This document shows, piece by piece, positions 1 through 8,273 of a stretch of 64,000 bases of DNA. The notes under the pieces were generated by a model. It ran no database searches, was not told where the DNA came from, and worked only from the letters and a program-made list of their open reading frames with translations. The first letter of the stretch is position 1; the number at the start of each line of letters is the position of its first letter. The stretch spans positions 1-64,000 of the forward strand of contig NZ_SDLR01000002.1 in NCBI RefSeq assembly GCF_004522215.1, written 5' to 3'. Source of the DNA: Ammoniphilus sp. YIM 78166 (GTDB lineage: Bacteria; Bacillota; Bacilli; Aneurinibacillales; RAOX-1). The position numbers and the translations under genes were made by a program.

Positions 1-1
1 C

Positions 2-40
2 GATGTTGCAAAAGGTAATATTATGGGCGGCATGATGTAA
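2..40 (+). CDS. 3' end of an unidentified CDS
   Basis: The first bases read in one frame as DVAKGNIMGGMM followed by TAA. A rho-independent terminator follows about 60 bases later, which fits the end of a transcription unit. The tail is too short to assign a family. It could be any gene upstream of the xylose cluster. Confidence 0.4.
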   Translation, partial: DVAKGNIMGGMM

Positions 41-102
41 TCAGCCCAAGATCCCCAGGGATTTTGAAAGCTTAAATGGTGGTTTGAACCACATATAAAT
101 AT

Positions 103-147
103 AGAGGCCTCTCAGAAGTTGACGAAACTTATGGGAGGCCTCTTTTT
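103..147 (+). terminator. rho-independent terminator
   Basis: A perfect 9-bp inverted repeat, AGAGGCCTC (103-111) and GAGGCCTCT (135-143), is followed by a T run. It would end transcription of the gene whose tail is at the window start. Confidence 0.75.
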
Positions 148-249
148 CAATTGTTCAATCTATCAGTTTTTTTGATGGGAATGATAGGAAACAATCGTTA
201 GAAATGATTGTGAACCTGACGTATGCTATACCAAAAGGAGGTATGGAAT

Positions 250-411
250 ATGGTTGGGTCCATCGTATTTTTTCTCATCATTTTTGGAATAGGTTTGATG
301 TATTCTTCATCCGTTTCGAGTTCAAGAATGAATCATAGCCACCCTTTAACGGATGAACTGGAAAGAGAAATAGAAAAAAGATTAAGCGATCATAACAGAT
401 ACTTTAGATAA
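250..411 (+). CDS. small single-pass membrane protein, unknown function
   Basis: The 53-residue product starts MVGSIVFFLIIFGIGLMYSS, one hydrophobic helix (about residues 2-19). A Ser-rich linker and a charged C-terminal tail ending in a Glu/Arg-rich amphipathic stretch follow. The start at 250 was preferred over an in-frame ATG at 223 because AAAGGAGGT (233-241) lies 8 nt upstream of it and inside the longer version. Terminators lie on both sides, so it is probably monocistronic. I do not recognise the family. Confidence 0.7.
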   Translation: MVGSIVFFLIIFGIGLMYSSSVSSSRMNHSHPLTDELEREIEKRLSDHNRYFR

Positions 412-441
412 AGCATCCTTTTCATAAGGTGCTTTTTTTTT
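411..441 (+). terminator. rho-independent terminator
   Basis: AAGCATC (411-417) pairs with GGTGCTT (428-434), including one G-T pair, and is followed by a run of T. It directly abuts the stop codon of the small membrane protein gene. Confidence 0.65.
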
Positions 442-459
442 GAATTCTTTATAGCATAA

Positions 460-484
460 TTAGCACATTCTTTTGCCAAACTAA
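460..484. promoter_or_regulatory. possible XylR-type operator upstream of xylA
   Basis: A 25-bp stretch begins TTAG and ends CTAA. Its right arm (complement TTAGTTTGGC) resembles the half-site of known Bacillus xyl operators, which are 25-bp TTAGTTTG...CAAACTAA palindromes. The left arm matches only at TTAG, so this is weak. No xylR is visible in the window. Confidence 0.3.
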
Positions 485-537
485 TTTGTGTTAATTACCA
501 AAATATATAATTAAACCCACTTTGAAGGAGTGCCTAT

Positions 538-1863
538 ATGAGTTATTTTGGAAATATAAATAAAGTTAAGTATGAAGGACCCGATTCTAAAAATCCATTT
601 GCATTTAAATATTATAACCCAGAAGAAAAGATTAATGGACAAACCATGGAAGAGTACTTGCGCTTTGCAGTGTCTTATTGGCATACCTTTACCGGGGAAG
701 GTACGGATCCTTTTGGACAAGCTACCATGATTCGGCCTTATAATAACTTTAGCGGAATGGATTTAGCTAAAGCTCGATTAGAAGCTTCATTCGAGTTCTT
801 TGAGAAAATGGATGTACCTTTTTTTTGTTTCCATGATTATGACATTGTGCCTGAATCTGATTCTTTAGCCGAAACGTTTAATAATTTAGATGAAATTGTT
901 CCGTTGATAAAAGATTATTTAAAAACGAGTAAAACCAAATTACTTTGGAATACGGCCAACATGTTCTCTCATCCACGTTGGTTAAGCGGGGCCGCAACCT
1001 CCCCTAATGCTGATGTTTTTGCTTATGCAGCTGCGAAAGTAAAAAAAGGTTTAGAAATCGGAAAAGAACTTGGAGCGCAAAACTATGTGTTCTGGGGTGG
1101 GCGTGAAGGATACGAGACCTTGCTCAATACAGATATGAAGCTCGAGCTAGATAATCTTGGCCGCTTTTTCCACATGGCAGTAGATTATGCCAAAGAAATC
1201 GGATTTGATGGCCAGTTTTTAATTGAACCAAAACCAAAAGAGCCGACGAAGCATCAATATGATTTTGATGTGGCTACTGGGATTGCATTCTTAAAAACGT
1301 ATGGATTAGACGACAAATTTAAATTTAATATTGAAGCAAACCACGCGACCCTAGCGGGACATACGTTTGAGCATGAGTTGCGTGTAGCTCGTATATATGG
1401 TCTGCTAGGTTCTGTTGATGCAAACCAAGGTGACCCACTACTTGGCTGGGATACAGATGAATTCCCAACAGATTTATATTCAACAACATTAGCGATGTAC
1501 GAAATCTTAAAAAATGGCGGCCTTGGTTCAGGTGGTTTAAATTTTGATGCGAAGGTACGAAGAGGATCTTTTGATACAGATGATTTATTCATGGCTCATA
1601 TTGCTGGGATGGACAGCTTTGCATTGGGAACGAGAGTTGCGCAAAAATTGATTGAAGACAGGGTATTGGATGACTTTATTGATGAACGTTACAGTAGTTA
1701 TACAACGGGCATCGGTCGCGATATCGTGGAAGGGAAAACAGATTTCCATAAGCTTTCTGAGTATGCACTAAAGATTGATAAGGTTGAAAATAAAAACTCC
1801 GGCAGACAAGAGAATCTAAAAGCTATATTAAATCAATATTTAATCAATGCGTTTCGTGGATAA
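538..1863 (+). CDS. xylA: xylose isomerase
   Basis: It interconverts D-xylose and D-xylulose in the cytoplasm, the first step of xylose catabolism. The 441-residue length fits class II (long) xylose isomerases. Visible motifs are [10 protein letters not shown] (His99 as catalytic His, Asp102), [10 protein letters not shown], the metal ligand region IEPKP near residue 232, [18 protein letters not shown], and DANQGD followed by WDTDEFP. GAAGGAG lies about 9 nt before the ATG. It is followed by xylB and a XylE-type symporter, making a complete uptake-to-xylulose-5-phosphate unit. A hairpin between xylA and xylB may reduce downstream expression. Confidence 0.97.
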   Translation: MSYFGNINKVKYEGPDSKNPFAFKYYNPEEKINGQTMEEYLRFAVSYWHTFTGEGTDPFGQATMIRPYNNFSGMDLAKARLEASFEFFEKMDVPFFCFHDYDIVPESDSLAETFNNLDEIVPLIKDYLKTSKTKLLWNTANMFSHPRWLSGAATSPNADVFAYAAAKVKKGLEIGKELGAQNYVFWGGREGYETLLNTDMKLELDNLGRFFHMAVDYAKEIGFDGQFLIEPKPKEPTKHQYDFDVATGIAFLKTYGLDDKFKFNIEANHATLAGHTFEHELRVARIYGLLGSVDANQGDPLLGWDTDEFPTDLYSTTLAMYEILKNGGLGSGGLNFDAKVRRGSFDTDDLFMAHIAGMDSFALGTRVAQKLIEDRVLDDFIDERYSSYTTGIGRDIVEGKTDFHKLSEYALKIDKVENKNSGRQENLKAILNQYLINAFRG

Positions 1864-1878
1864 ATGGAAAGGAAGAAT

Positions 1879-1913
1879 GCTGGGGTGCTTAACGGTAACC
1901 CAGCCTTTTTTCT
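1879..1913 (+). terminator. terminator or attenuator between xylA and xylB
   Basis: GCTGGG (1879-1884) pairs with CCCAGC (1899-1904), followed by T7. It lies inside the presumed xyl operon, so it probably causes partial termination. Confidence 0.65.
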
Positions 1914-1931
1914 AAAAAGAGGGGGAGAACT

Positions 1932-3440
1932 ATGAAATTCGTAATTGGGGTTGATTTAGGTACTAGTGCTGTAAAAGTCATTTTACTGAATAACAGAGGC
2001 GAGGTCTTTAGCGAGATTTCCAAGGAGTATCCATTAATTCAAGAGAAGGATGGATATAGTGAACAAGATCCACAGGAATGGATTGAAAAAACGACGAGTG
2101 CTATAAGAGAGCTGGTAGAAACATTTGATGGTGAGGTCTCTACAATAGAAGGTATTAGTTTTTCAGGGCAAATGCATGGTCTCGTTTTATTAAATAGAGA
2201 CAATAAGGTTCTTCGAAATGCCATTCTCTGGAATGATACAAGAACTACGGAACAATGTAGGCAAATTTATGATTTAGTTGGGAAAGAGAAATTATTACAG
2301 ATCACGAAAAACCCTGCATTAGAAGGATTCACATTACCTAAGCTTCTATGGGTAAAACAATATGAACCTGAAATTTTAAGTCAAGCTTCTGTCTTTATGC
2401 TGCCAAAGGATTATTTGCGATACATCATGACAGGGAATATAGGCAGTGAATACTCTGATGCAGCAGGTACTTTACTCTTAAATGTAGCCGAAAAAAAATG
2501 GAGTGAAGAAATTTGTGATTTAGTAGGGATTGATAAGAACCTATGCCTCCCATTGGTTGAATCCACTGCGTTCGTTGGCACAATCACAAAAGAATTTTCT
2601 GAAGCAACAGGGTTATCTGCAACCACCAAAGTGTTCGCTGGCGGAGCTGATAATGCCTGTGGAGCCATAGGGGCATCGATTTTATCTGAAGGAAAGACAC
2701 TTTGTAGTATCGGAACCTCAGGAGTCGTGCTTTCTTATGAGGAAGAAAAGAACCGTGACTTTGAAGGAAAGGTTCATTATTTTAATCATAGTAAAGAAAA
2801 TGCCTACTATACAATGGGTGTAACCCTAGCAGCTGGATACAGCTTGAATTGGTTTAGAGATACTTTTGCCAAAGGTGAAGATTTTGGAACCTTATTAGAC
2901 GGGTTGGCTGATGTTCCGATTGGAGCTAATGGTCTTCTTTTCACCCCTTACTTAGTTGGAGAAAGAACACCACATGCTGATTCGGTTATTCGAGGTAGCT
3001 TTATAGGAATGGATGCCTCACATAGAAGAATCGAATTTGCCCGTGCAGTAATAGAGGGAATCACTTTTTCTTTAAGAGAATCCATTGAGATCTTTCGGAA
3101 TAGTGGAAAAACAGTTGATACCATTATTTCCATTGGTGGGGGAGCCAAAAACGAAACGTGGCTTCAGATTCAAGCAGATGTGTTTAATGCCAAAATCATT
3201 AAACTAACCAATGAACAAGGAGCAGCTATGGGAGCGGCGATGTTAGCTGCATATGGCTGTGGCTGGTATCCTTCGCTTGAAGAATGTGCAAATCAGTTCG
3301 TGCACTATGATAAATCGTTTGAACCCATTTCAAGTAATGTTAAAAAATACAATCAGTTATTTGAATTATATAAGCAGGTTTATACACAAACCAAAGAATT
3401 AAATGCGGGTTTGAAGATTTTTCGTAAAGGGGAGATTTAG
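1932..3440 (+). CDS. xylB: xylulokinase
   Basis: FGGY-family kinase that phosphorylates D-xylulose with ATP to xylulose 5-phosphate, feeding the pentose phosphate pathway. The 502-residue protein has the N-terminal phosphate-binding motif GVDLGTSAVK, the substrate-contact segment SGQMHGLV, LPKDYLRY, and GGADNACGAIGA with Asp240 at the catalytic-base position. The C-terminal ATP-binding signature is GGGAKNETWLQIQADVF. AGAGGGGGAG precedes the ATG. It sits between xylA and the xylose symporter gene, and its stop codon lies within the hairpin just upstream of that gene. Confidence 0.96.
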   Translation: MKFVIGVDLGTSAVKVILLNNRGEVFSEISKEYPLIQEKDGYSEQDPQEWIEKTTSAIRELVETFDGEVSTIEGISFSGQMHGLVLLNRDNKVLRNAILWNDTRTTEQCRQIYDLVGKEKLLQITKNPALEGFTLPKLLWVKQYEPEILSQASVFMLPKDYLRYIMTGNIGSEYSDAAGTLLLNVAEKKWSEEICDLVGIDKNLCLPLVESTAFVGTITKEFSEATGLSATTKVFAGGADNACGAIGASILSEGKTLCSIGTSGVVLSYEEEKNRDFEGKVHYFNHSKENAYYTMGVTLAAGYSLNWFRDTFAKGEDFGTLLDGLADVPIGANGLLFTPYLVGERTPHADSVIRGSFIGMDASHRRIEFARAVIEGITFSLRESIEIFRNSGKTVDTIISIGGGAKNETWLQIQADVFNAKIIKLTNEQGAAMGAAMLAAYGCGWYPSLEECANQFVHYDKSFEPISSNVKKYNQLFELYKQVYTQTKELNAGLKIFRKGEI

Positions 3441-3459
3441 GGATTATTCCCTAGTCAAT
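3426..3459 (+). promoter_or_regulatory. distant ribosome binding site with an intervening hairpin before xylE
   Basis: The only good Shine-Dalgarno sequence, AAAGGGGAG, ends at 3434, about 25 nt before the xylE ATG at 3460. Between them TAGGGA (3438-3443) pairs perfectly with TCCCTA (3448-3453). Folding this hairpin out leaves a 9-nt spacing, which is near optimal. The xylB stop codon lies in the hairpin, so xylE translation may depend on ribosomes clearing xylB. This is inferred from sequence. Confidence 0.45.
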
Positions 3460-4845
3460 ATGGATAAATCAGGAAATACTTATATTCTATTAATAACATT
3501 AGTCGCAACTTTAGGTGGGCTGTTATTTGGCTATGATACAGCGGTTATTTCAGGGGCAGAGGGTTCGCTGCAAGTTTACTTTATAGAAAGCTTAAACCTT
3601 TCTCCTCTTGTTCATGGATTAACGGTTTCAAGTGCATTATTAGGCTGTATAATAGGTGGACTTTTATCAGGGTATTTTTCTTCTCGTTTAGGAAGAAAAT
3701 ATACCCTAATAATAGCTGCAATATTATTTTTAGTGTCAGCTTTGGGATCCGCATTTCCGGAGTTTTTATTTTTTACACGGGGAGAGCCTTCCTTCGCTCT
3801 TTTAATTACATTTAATCTATACCGTGTAATTGGCGGCATAGGAGTTGGACTGGCATCAGCTGTTGCGCCTGTGTACATAGGAGAGATCGCCCCGGCTGAA
3901 ATTAGAGGACGATTAGTTTCTTTAAACCAATTTGCCATCATTTTCGGGATGCTAGTTGTTTATTTTGTGAATTGGGGAATAGCAAGAGGCCAATCCATAG
4001 AATGGATTAATGACGTCGGCTGGCGTTATATGTTCCTATCGGAAACGATTCCAGCTACTTTATTCTTTCTTTTGTTATTTACAGTACCGGAAACCCCAAG
4101 ATACCTTGTATCAATAAACCAAGAAGAAAAGGCGAGGAAGATCCTTTCTAAAATTTATAATCAAACAATGGTAAAGGCTACATTGTTTGAAATTAAAAGA
4201 TCCTTTAACGTAGAAAAAGGAGGATTGTTTTCGTTTGGTAAAAGGATTATCATTATTGGGGTTTTGTTATCCGTTTTCCAACAATTTGTCGGAATTAATG
4301 TAGCCCTTTATTATGCACCTCGCATTTTTGAAAGCATGGGTGCCGGTAGAGATGCTTCGATGTTTCAAACCATTATCATGGGGCTGGTCAACGTTATCTT
4401 TACCGTAGTTGCCATTTTAACCGTTGATAAATTTGGGCGAAAACCCCTATTAATTATTGGTTCGATCGGCATGGCCCTTGGTATGTTCGGCGTTTCTTGG
4501 ATGGCGTTTTCCAATCAAATCGGCATGGGCACATTAATTTTCATTATTATCTATACGGCTTCCTTTATGATGTCATGGGGACCTGTGGTTTGGGTGTTAA
4601 TTGCTGAGATTTTCCCTAACAAAATCCGCGGACAGGCTGTAGCCATTGCAGTGGCAGCACAATGGTCTGCTAATTATTTTATCTCCTCAACGTATCCCAT
4701 GATGATGGAATACAGCCCAGGGTTAACCTATTCTTTTTACGGTTTAATGAGTGTCCTTTCGGCGCTTTTTGTATGGAAGCTCATTCCTGAAACAAAAGGA
4801 AGCTCTCTTGAAGAATTAGAAATATTGTTAAAAAAGTCAGTATAA
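3460..4845 (+). CDS. xylE: D-xylose:H+ symporter, XylE-type sugar porter
   Basis: A 12-helix MFS sugar porter of 461 residues that probably imports xylose with a proton. It shares long stretches with my recollection of E. coli XylE: LVATLGGLLFGYDTAVISG at the N-terminus, IGGIGVGLAS, RGRLVSLNQFAIIFG, QQFVGINVALYYAP, DKFGRKPLLIIG, WGPVVWVLIAEIFP and the C-terminal PETKG. The family RXGRR-type loop (SRLGRKYT) and PETPRYL are present. It is the last gene of the xylA-xylB-xylE unit. The start has no closely spaced ribosome binding site; see the hairpin entry at 3426. Another pentose or hexose substrate is possible but less likely in this context. Confidence 0.88.
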   Translation: MDKSGNTYILLITLVATLGGLLFGYDTAVISGAEGSLQVYFIESLNLSPLVHGLTVSSALLGCIIGGLLSGYFSSRLGRKYTLIIAAILFLVSALGSAFPEFLFFTRGEPSFALLITFNLYRVIGGIGVGLASAVAPVYIGEIAPAEIRGRLVSLNQFAIIFGMLVVYFVNWGIARGQSIEWINDVGWRYMFLSETIPATLFFLLLFTVPETPRYLVSINQEEKARKILSKIYNQTMVKATLFEIKRSFNVEKGGLFSFGKRIIIIGVLLSVFQQFVGINVALYYAPRIFESMGAGRDASMFQTIIMGLVNVIFTVVAILTVDKFGRKPLLIIGSIGMALGMFGVSWMAFSNQIGMGTLIFIIIYTASFMMSWGPVVWVLIAEIFPNKIRGQAVAIAVAAQWSANYFISSTYPMMMEYSPGLTYSFYGLMSVLSALFVWKLIPETKGSSLEELEILLKKSV

Positions 4846-4855
4846 AACGAGATCG

Positions 4856-4886
4856 AGCATCTTTTTCATGAGGTGCTTTTTCTTTT
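4856..4886 (+). terminator. terminator of the xyl operon
   Basis: AGCATCT (4856-4862) pairs with AGGTGCT (4871-4877), followed by a T-rich tail. It lies about 10 nt past the xylE stop codon. Confidence 0.65.
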
Positions 4887-4943
4887 TGGCATGAATGGTC
4901 ACTAAACTGCCATAGATATAAGGTATAAAGGTGGTGATGACAA

Positions 4944-5039
4944 GTGGATCTCACTGCATTGATGGCTTTAGCTTATATCCTATCGGCATTATATTTGATT
5001 CTGGTTGTTTATCTATATACGAAGAATTGGAACAAATGA
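4944..5039 (+). CDS. 31-residue single-pass membrane peptide
   Basis: A GTG start at 4944 opens a frame reading VDLTALMALAYILSALYL and onward to YTKNWNK, one hydrophobic helix (about residues 4-24) with a basic tail. AAGGTGGTGA ends 6 nt before the start codon, and a terminator begins at the stop codon. A well-spaced ribosome binding site, hydrophobic character and an immediate terminator support a real small gene. I do not recognise the family. A membrane-protein modulator or a short orphan peptide are both possible. Confidence 0.55.
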   Translation: MDLTALMALAYILSALYLILVVYLYTKNWNK

Positions 5040-5063
5040 GCGCCTATCTTGGCGTTTTTTTTT
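5039..5063 (+). terminator. rho-independent terminator
   Basis: CGCC (5041-5044) pairs with GGCG (5051-5054), extended by weaker pairs, and is followed by a run of nine T. It immediately follows the 31-residue peptide gene. Confidence 0.6.
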
Positions 5064-5195
5064 AGTTGTATTTATATCCGTATGCCCTTAACGCTGCTGG
5101 ATCGTTAGTTCATGATAAAATGAATGGTTCAATTTAAGTGAATTGGCCCTTAAGTGCATGGGGAATATATAGTTTATAAGAATTTAAACTGAAGA

Positions 5196-5224
5196 TTGAC
5201 ACGAATTAAACAAAGCTGTAAAAT
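5196..5224 (+). promoter_or_regulatory. sigma-A promoter of the gntR-type gene
   Basis: A consensus -35 TTGACA (5196-5201) is separated by 17 bp from a -10 TAAAAT (5219-5224). The predicted transcription start near 5231 sits at the edge of a 16-bp palindrome. Confidence 0.75.
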
Positions 5225-5232
5225 AACATCAA

Positions 5233-5293
5233 AGTCATCTAGATGACTAGATGAAAGCGGTATTTTATAAAAATTCATCTATACATATAGATG
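5233..5293. promoter_or_regulatory. two palindromic operators for the GntR-type regulator
   Basis: AGTCATCTAGATGACT (5233-5248) is a perfect 16-bp palindrome, and CATCTATACATATAGATG (5276-5293) is a perfect 18-bp palindrome. Both share the half-site CATCTA. The first covers the predicted transcription start and the second runs into the ribosome binding site of the regulator gene. Their centres are 44 bp apart. Placement suggests autorepression. Confidence 0.65.
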
Positions 5294-5304
5294 GGAGGGA
5301 TTTT

Positions 5305-6030
5305 ATGATTAATGAAGAGTTGCCTATTCCTAAGTATGCTCAGATTGCAGAACATCTAAAGGCTAAAGTTGAAGAACTAACCAAAGAGGGAAAAGACAAA
5401 TTCTTAAGCGATGATGAACTAATAAAAATGTTTGATGTCTCTAGAATGACTATTCGTCAGGCAGTTCAATTACTTGTAAAAGAAGGTCTTTTAAAGCGTA
5501 TCCAAGGAAAAGGCACATTTATTGTTCGAAAAGACAAATTAAAAACAGATATTGCTAAATTGGATACTTTTTTTCAAGGGTGGTACTTAGAAAAAAACTT
5601 TAATGTTAAGTTGCTGTATAGGGGATCCGTACCTTGTCCAGAAGGAATAGGTGTGAAATTGGGGGTAAAACCTGGAGAAGAAGTTTATCAAGTAAAACGT
5701 TTACGCCTTTCAGAGGGTATCCCAGTTGTTATCGATAACCGTTATCTATTAAAAAAGTATGGTGAACAAATCACGGATGAAGAATATGTTAATTATTCTT
5801 TCTCGCATTTATTTTTAAATAAATTTAATATGTCCCTTACCGAAGGAGAAATTGAAATCGAAGCAGTTCTTGCTAGTCAAGATGTTTCAAAAATTCTTAA
5901 TGTTTCTGTAGGCTCTCCAATTTTATATAGAAGTGTTGACTTGAAAGTAAAAGAAGGTTGTGTTTTAACAGGTGCTTCCTCCTATCGTGGAGACATGTAC
6001 AAATACAAATCAGTATTAAGTTTAGAATAA
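5305..6030 (+). CDS. GntR-family (HutC/UTRA) transcriptional regulator
   Basis: The 241-residue protein has an N-terminal winged helix-turn-helix (residues about 8-75: PKYAQIAEHLK, then DDELIKMFDVSRMTIRQAV and the wing RIQGKGTFIV). A C-terminal UTRA ligand-binding domain runs from about 90 to 240. The start at 5305 was chosen because GGGAGGG lies 6 nt upstream. An in-frame ATG at 5251 would translate through one of the operator palindromes and lacks a ribosome binding site. It is followed by a permease and an amidohydrolase, so it probably senses an intermediate of that pathway. The effector is unknown. Confidence 0.88.
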   Translation: MINEELPIPKYAQIAEHLKAKVEELTKEGKDKFLSDDELIKMFDVSRMTIRQAVQLLVKEGLLKRIQGKGTFIVRKDKLKTDIAKLDTFFQGWYLEKNFNVKLLYRGSVPCPEGIGVKLGVKPGEEVYQVKRLRLSEGIPVVIDNRYLLKKYGEQITDEEYVNYSFSHLFLNKFNMSLTEGEIEIEAVLASQDVSKILNVSVGSPILYRSVDLKVKEGCVLTGASSYRGDMYKYKSVLSLE

Positions 6031-6038
6031 GAAACATT

Positions 6039-6054
6039 TTGTAAGTGTTTCCAT
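6039..6054. promoter_or_regulatory. cre-like site (CcpA) upstream of the permease gene
   Basis: TTGTAAGTGTTTCCAT matches the extended catabolite-response consensus WTGNAANCGNWWNCAW at all but one fixed position (CG is TG). It lies between the regulator stop codon and the permease gene. Position and match suggest carbon catabolite control, but no experiment is implied. Confidence 0.4.
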
Positions 6055-6161
6055 TTGTGTTTACTGGTTCTATTTATGGTGGAACAAGAAGTTAGCAAAT
6101 TTTAATGGATTATCTCATTAACAATACAAATGATAGATATATGAGGGAGAAGGAGAAAATT

Positions 6162-7463
6162 ATGTTCTATTCTATTTTGATAATACTGGCTATTATCATT
6201 GCAATCTATCTAGGTGAAAAGCTTGATATTAATACTGGTTTAGTTGCTTTAGCACTCGCTTATTTAATTGGTTGCTTTGTTTTGGGGATGTCTGTTAATG
6301 ATTTATTGGCAACATTCCCAACGAAATTATTCTTAGTTATTTTCACCTTAGCGCTCTTCTTTAATTTTGCAGTAGTGAATGGTACGTTAGAAAAAATTGC
6401 TCATTTATTACTTTATAGATTTCAAAAACAGACAAAATGGCTTCCTTTAATTATTTATTTTATTACTGCGTTAGTTTCAGGAATGGGTGCCGGTTTCTTT
6501 ACCTCTGTGGCAGTCATGGGTGCGATTGCAATGGCATTATGTAAATCATCAGGAATGAATAAATTGCATGCTTCATTCGCCGTTTCATTTGGTTCCCTTT
6601 CTGGTGCAAATTTCATGTATAGTGCGCATGGGGTACTCTTTAACTCTTTGTTAAGCGAAACAGCTGTTGCTGATCAGGCGAATGTTCTGACAAGGGATAT
6701 CTTTGTTGTTTCATTTATCTATCCAATATTTATCATGTTGATTCTGATGTTTTTTGATAGAAAAAATAGCCAAATCGCTGAATTGAATATTGAAAAACCA
6801 GAAGGTTTTTCAAAAAACCAAAAAGTAAATATTTCTTTAATTACTCTTCTTATGGTAATTGTACTAGGAGTACCGATGTTCGCTAATTTTATGCCAGAGA
6901 ATGAAACGATTCAGTTTATTAACTCACGTACGGACATTACTTTATTGGCAATTGTATTTGCAATCATAGCTTACTTATTAAAATTAGCTGAGGACAAACC
7001 AAAAGAAGTAATGGCAAGAATACCTTGGAATACATTATGGCTTGTTTCAGGGGTAGGTATGTTAATCGATGTTGCCGTTGAAGCGGGTACAATAGATTTA
7101 TTAGCTTCTATGATAAATAATATTCCATCCATTCTTGTTCCTATTGCTGTGACAATCATTGCTGGTATTATGTCAATTTTTAGTAGTACTTTGGGTGTTG
7201 TTGCACCGCTTATGTTCCCTATGATTGCTGGTATTGTAGGTCCTACAGGCTACAGTGCTTCGTTAATTGCGGTGGCAATTATCATCGGCGCCCAATCAAC
7301 AGCTTTAGCGCCATTCTCTACAGGTGGTAGTTTGATACTTGGTAACAGTGGCTTAAGCGAAGAAGATTCTAAGAAATTTTATAATGACTTACTTTACAAA
7401 GCAACGCCTCTAGGGTTAGGGTTTGCTATGGTTGCAACTTTGATTTTAATGTTTATATTTTAG
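6162..7463 (+). CDS. SLC13/DASS-like (ion transporter superfamily) permease
   Basis: A 433-residue integral membrane protein with about 10-12 hydrophobic segments from the first residues (FYSILIILAIIIAIYLG). A re-entrant-type segment lies in the middle (SGMGAGFFTSVAVMGAIAMALCKSSG), with a second one near the C-terminus (SIFSSTLGVVAPLMFPM and GAQSTALAPFSTGGSLILG). The duplicated Gly/Ser/Thr-rich loops are typical of DASS/ArsB/CitMHS-type carriers of carboxylates. The start at 6162 has GGGAGAAGGAG upstream; an upstream in-frame ATG at 6105 has none. It sits 9 bp ahead of the amidohydrolase. The substrate is unknown; a carboxylated ring or lactone is plausible. Confidence 0.72.
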   Translation: MFYSILIILAIIIAIYLGEKLDINTGLVALALAYLIGCFVLGMSVNDLLATFPTKLFLVIFTLALFFNFAVVNGTLEKIAHLLLYRFQKQTKWLPLIIYFITALVSGMGAGFFTSVAVMGAIAMALCKSSGMNKLHASFAVSFGSLSGANFMYSAHGVLFNSLLSETAVADQANVLTRDIFVVSFIYPIFIMLILMFFDRKNSQIAELNIEKPEGFSKNQKVNISLITLLMVIVLGVPMFANFMPENETIQFINSRTDITLLAIVFAIIAYLLKLAEDKPKEVMARIPWNTLWLVSGVGMLIDVAVEAGTIDLLASMINNIPSILVPIAVTIIAGIMSIFSSTLGVVAPLMFPMIAGIVGPTGYSASLIAVAIIIGAQSTALAPFSTGGSLILGNSGLSEEDSKKFYNDLLYKATPLGLGFAMVATLILMFIF

Positions 7464-7472
7464 GAGGTAGTT

Positions 7473-8240
7473 ATGCAAAAAATATTTGACTCTCATTTTC
7501 ATATTATTGATCCAAAATTTCCATTGATAGAAAATCAAGGATTTCTACCGGGATATTTCACTTTTGATGAATATATAAAACGAGCAAAGAAGCTTAATAT
7601 TACTGGTGGAGCGGTTGTTTCAGCCTCTTATCAAGGATACGACCAATCTTATCTAAAGGATGCTCTAAAACAACTTGGTCCGGGTTTCGTTGGGGTGGTG
7701 CAGTTACCCTACGAAACAACAGATGAAGAAATAATCGAGTTATCAGAAGTAGGAGTTAGAGCGATAAGGTTTAACATCTATAATGGCCTTTCACTTCCCC
7801 CTTCTCGTTTGGAATCCATGGCAAAACGGGTTTACGAGTTAGCTAGATGGCATGTAGAACTACACATTGCCTCGTCTAAATTGGAAGAGATGTCTCCAAT
7901 CATTGAATGTCTTCCTGCCGTATCCATAGATCACTTAGGTTTAGTAGAGGAAGGGTTTCCTAGTTTGCTTAAACTTGTTAGTCAAGGTGTAAAAATCAAA
8001 GCTTCAGGATTTGGAAGGGTAAATTTTGATATCAAGAATGCCCTGCAAAGGATTTATTCCGAAAACCCAGAAGCGCTTATGTTTGGCACTGACCTTCCTT
8101 CTACAAGAGCAAAACGCCCATTTGCAGCAGAAGACATAGATCTTATAGCGGAAGCACTTGGAGAAACAGGTGCGAAGAAAGTTCTATATTCAAATGCCGA
8201 TGAGTGGTATATGGGAAAGCATCTATTTTCAATCAGCTAA
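7473..8240 (+). CDS. amidohydrolase-2 family (COG3618-like) metal-dependent hydrolase
   Basis: A 255-residue TIM-barrel hydrolase. The N-terminal strand carries the metal-binding HxH motif (DSHFHIID, His7 and His9). Later ligands are probably in LHIASS (about residue 130), SIDHLGLV (about 150) and FGTDLPS with the C-terminal Asp. The family includes 2-pyrone-4,6-dicarboxylate lactonase and L-rhamnono- or L-fucono-lactonase. TAGGAGGT precedes the ATG. It is co-transcribed with the preceding permease under the GntR-type regulator, so it probably opens a lactone or hydrolyses an imported carboxylate. The exact substrate cannot be read from the sequence. Confidence 0.75.
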   Translation: MQKIFDSHFHIIDPKFPLIENQGFLPGYFTFDEYIKRAKKLNITGGAVVSASYQGYDQSYLKDALKQLGPGFVGVVQLPYETTDEEIIELSEVGVRAIRFNIYNGLSLPPSRLESMAKRVYELARWHVELHIASSKLEEMSPIIECLPAVSIDHLGLVEEGFPSLLKLVSQGVKIKASGFGRVNFDIKNALQRIYSENPEALMFGTDLPSTRAKRPFAAEDIDLIAEALGETGAKKVLYSNADEWYMGKHLFSIS

Positions 8241-8270
8241 TAGGAAGGGCCGCTTGAGCCCTTCCTATTT
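8240..8270. terminator. bidirectional terminator between convergent genes
   Basis: AATAGGAAGGG (8240-8250) and CCCTTCCTATT (8260-8270) form a perfect 11-bp stem with a 9-nt loop. It lies between the amidohydrolase on the plus strand and the SelW-like gene on the minus strand. Confidence 0.7.
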
Positions 8271-8273
8271 CAT

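Noticed and set aside
5251..5304. Longer start for the GntR-type regulator at 5251
   Set aside because: It would translate across an operator palindrome and the ribosome binding site, and has no upstream Shine-Dalgarno sequence of its own.
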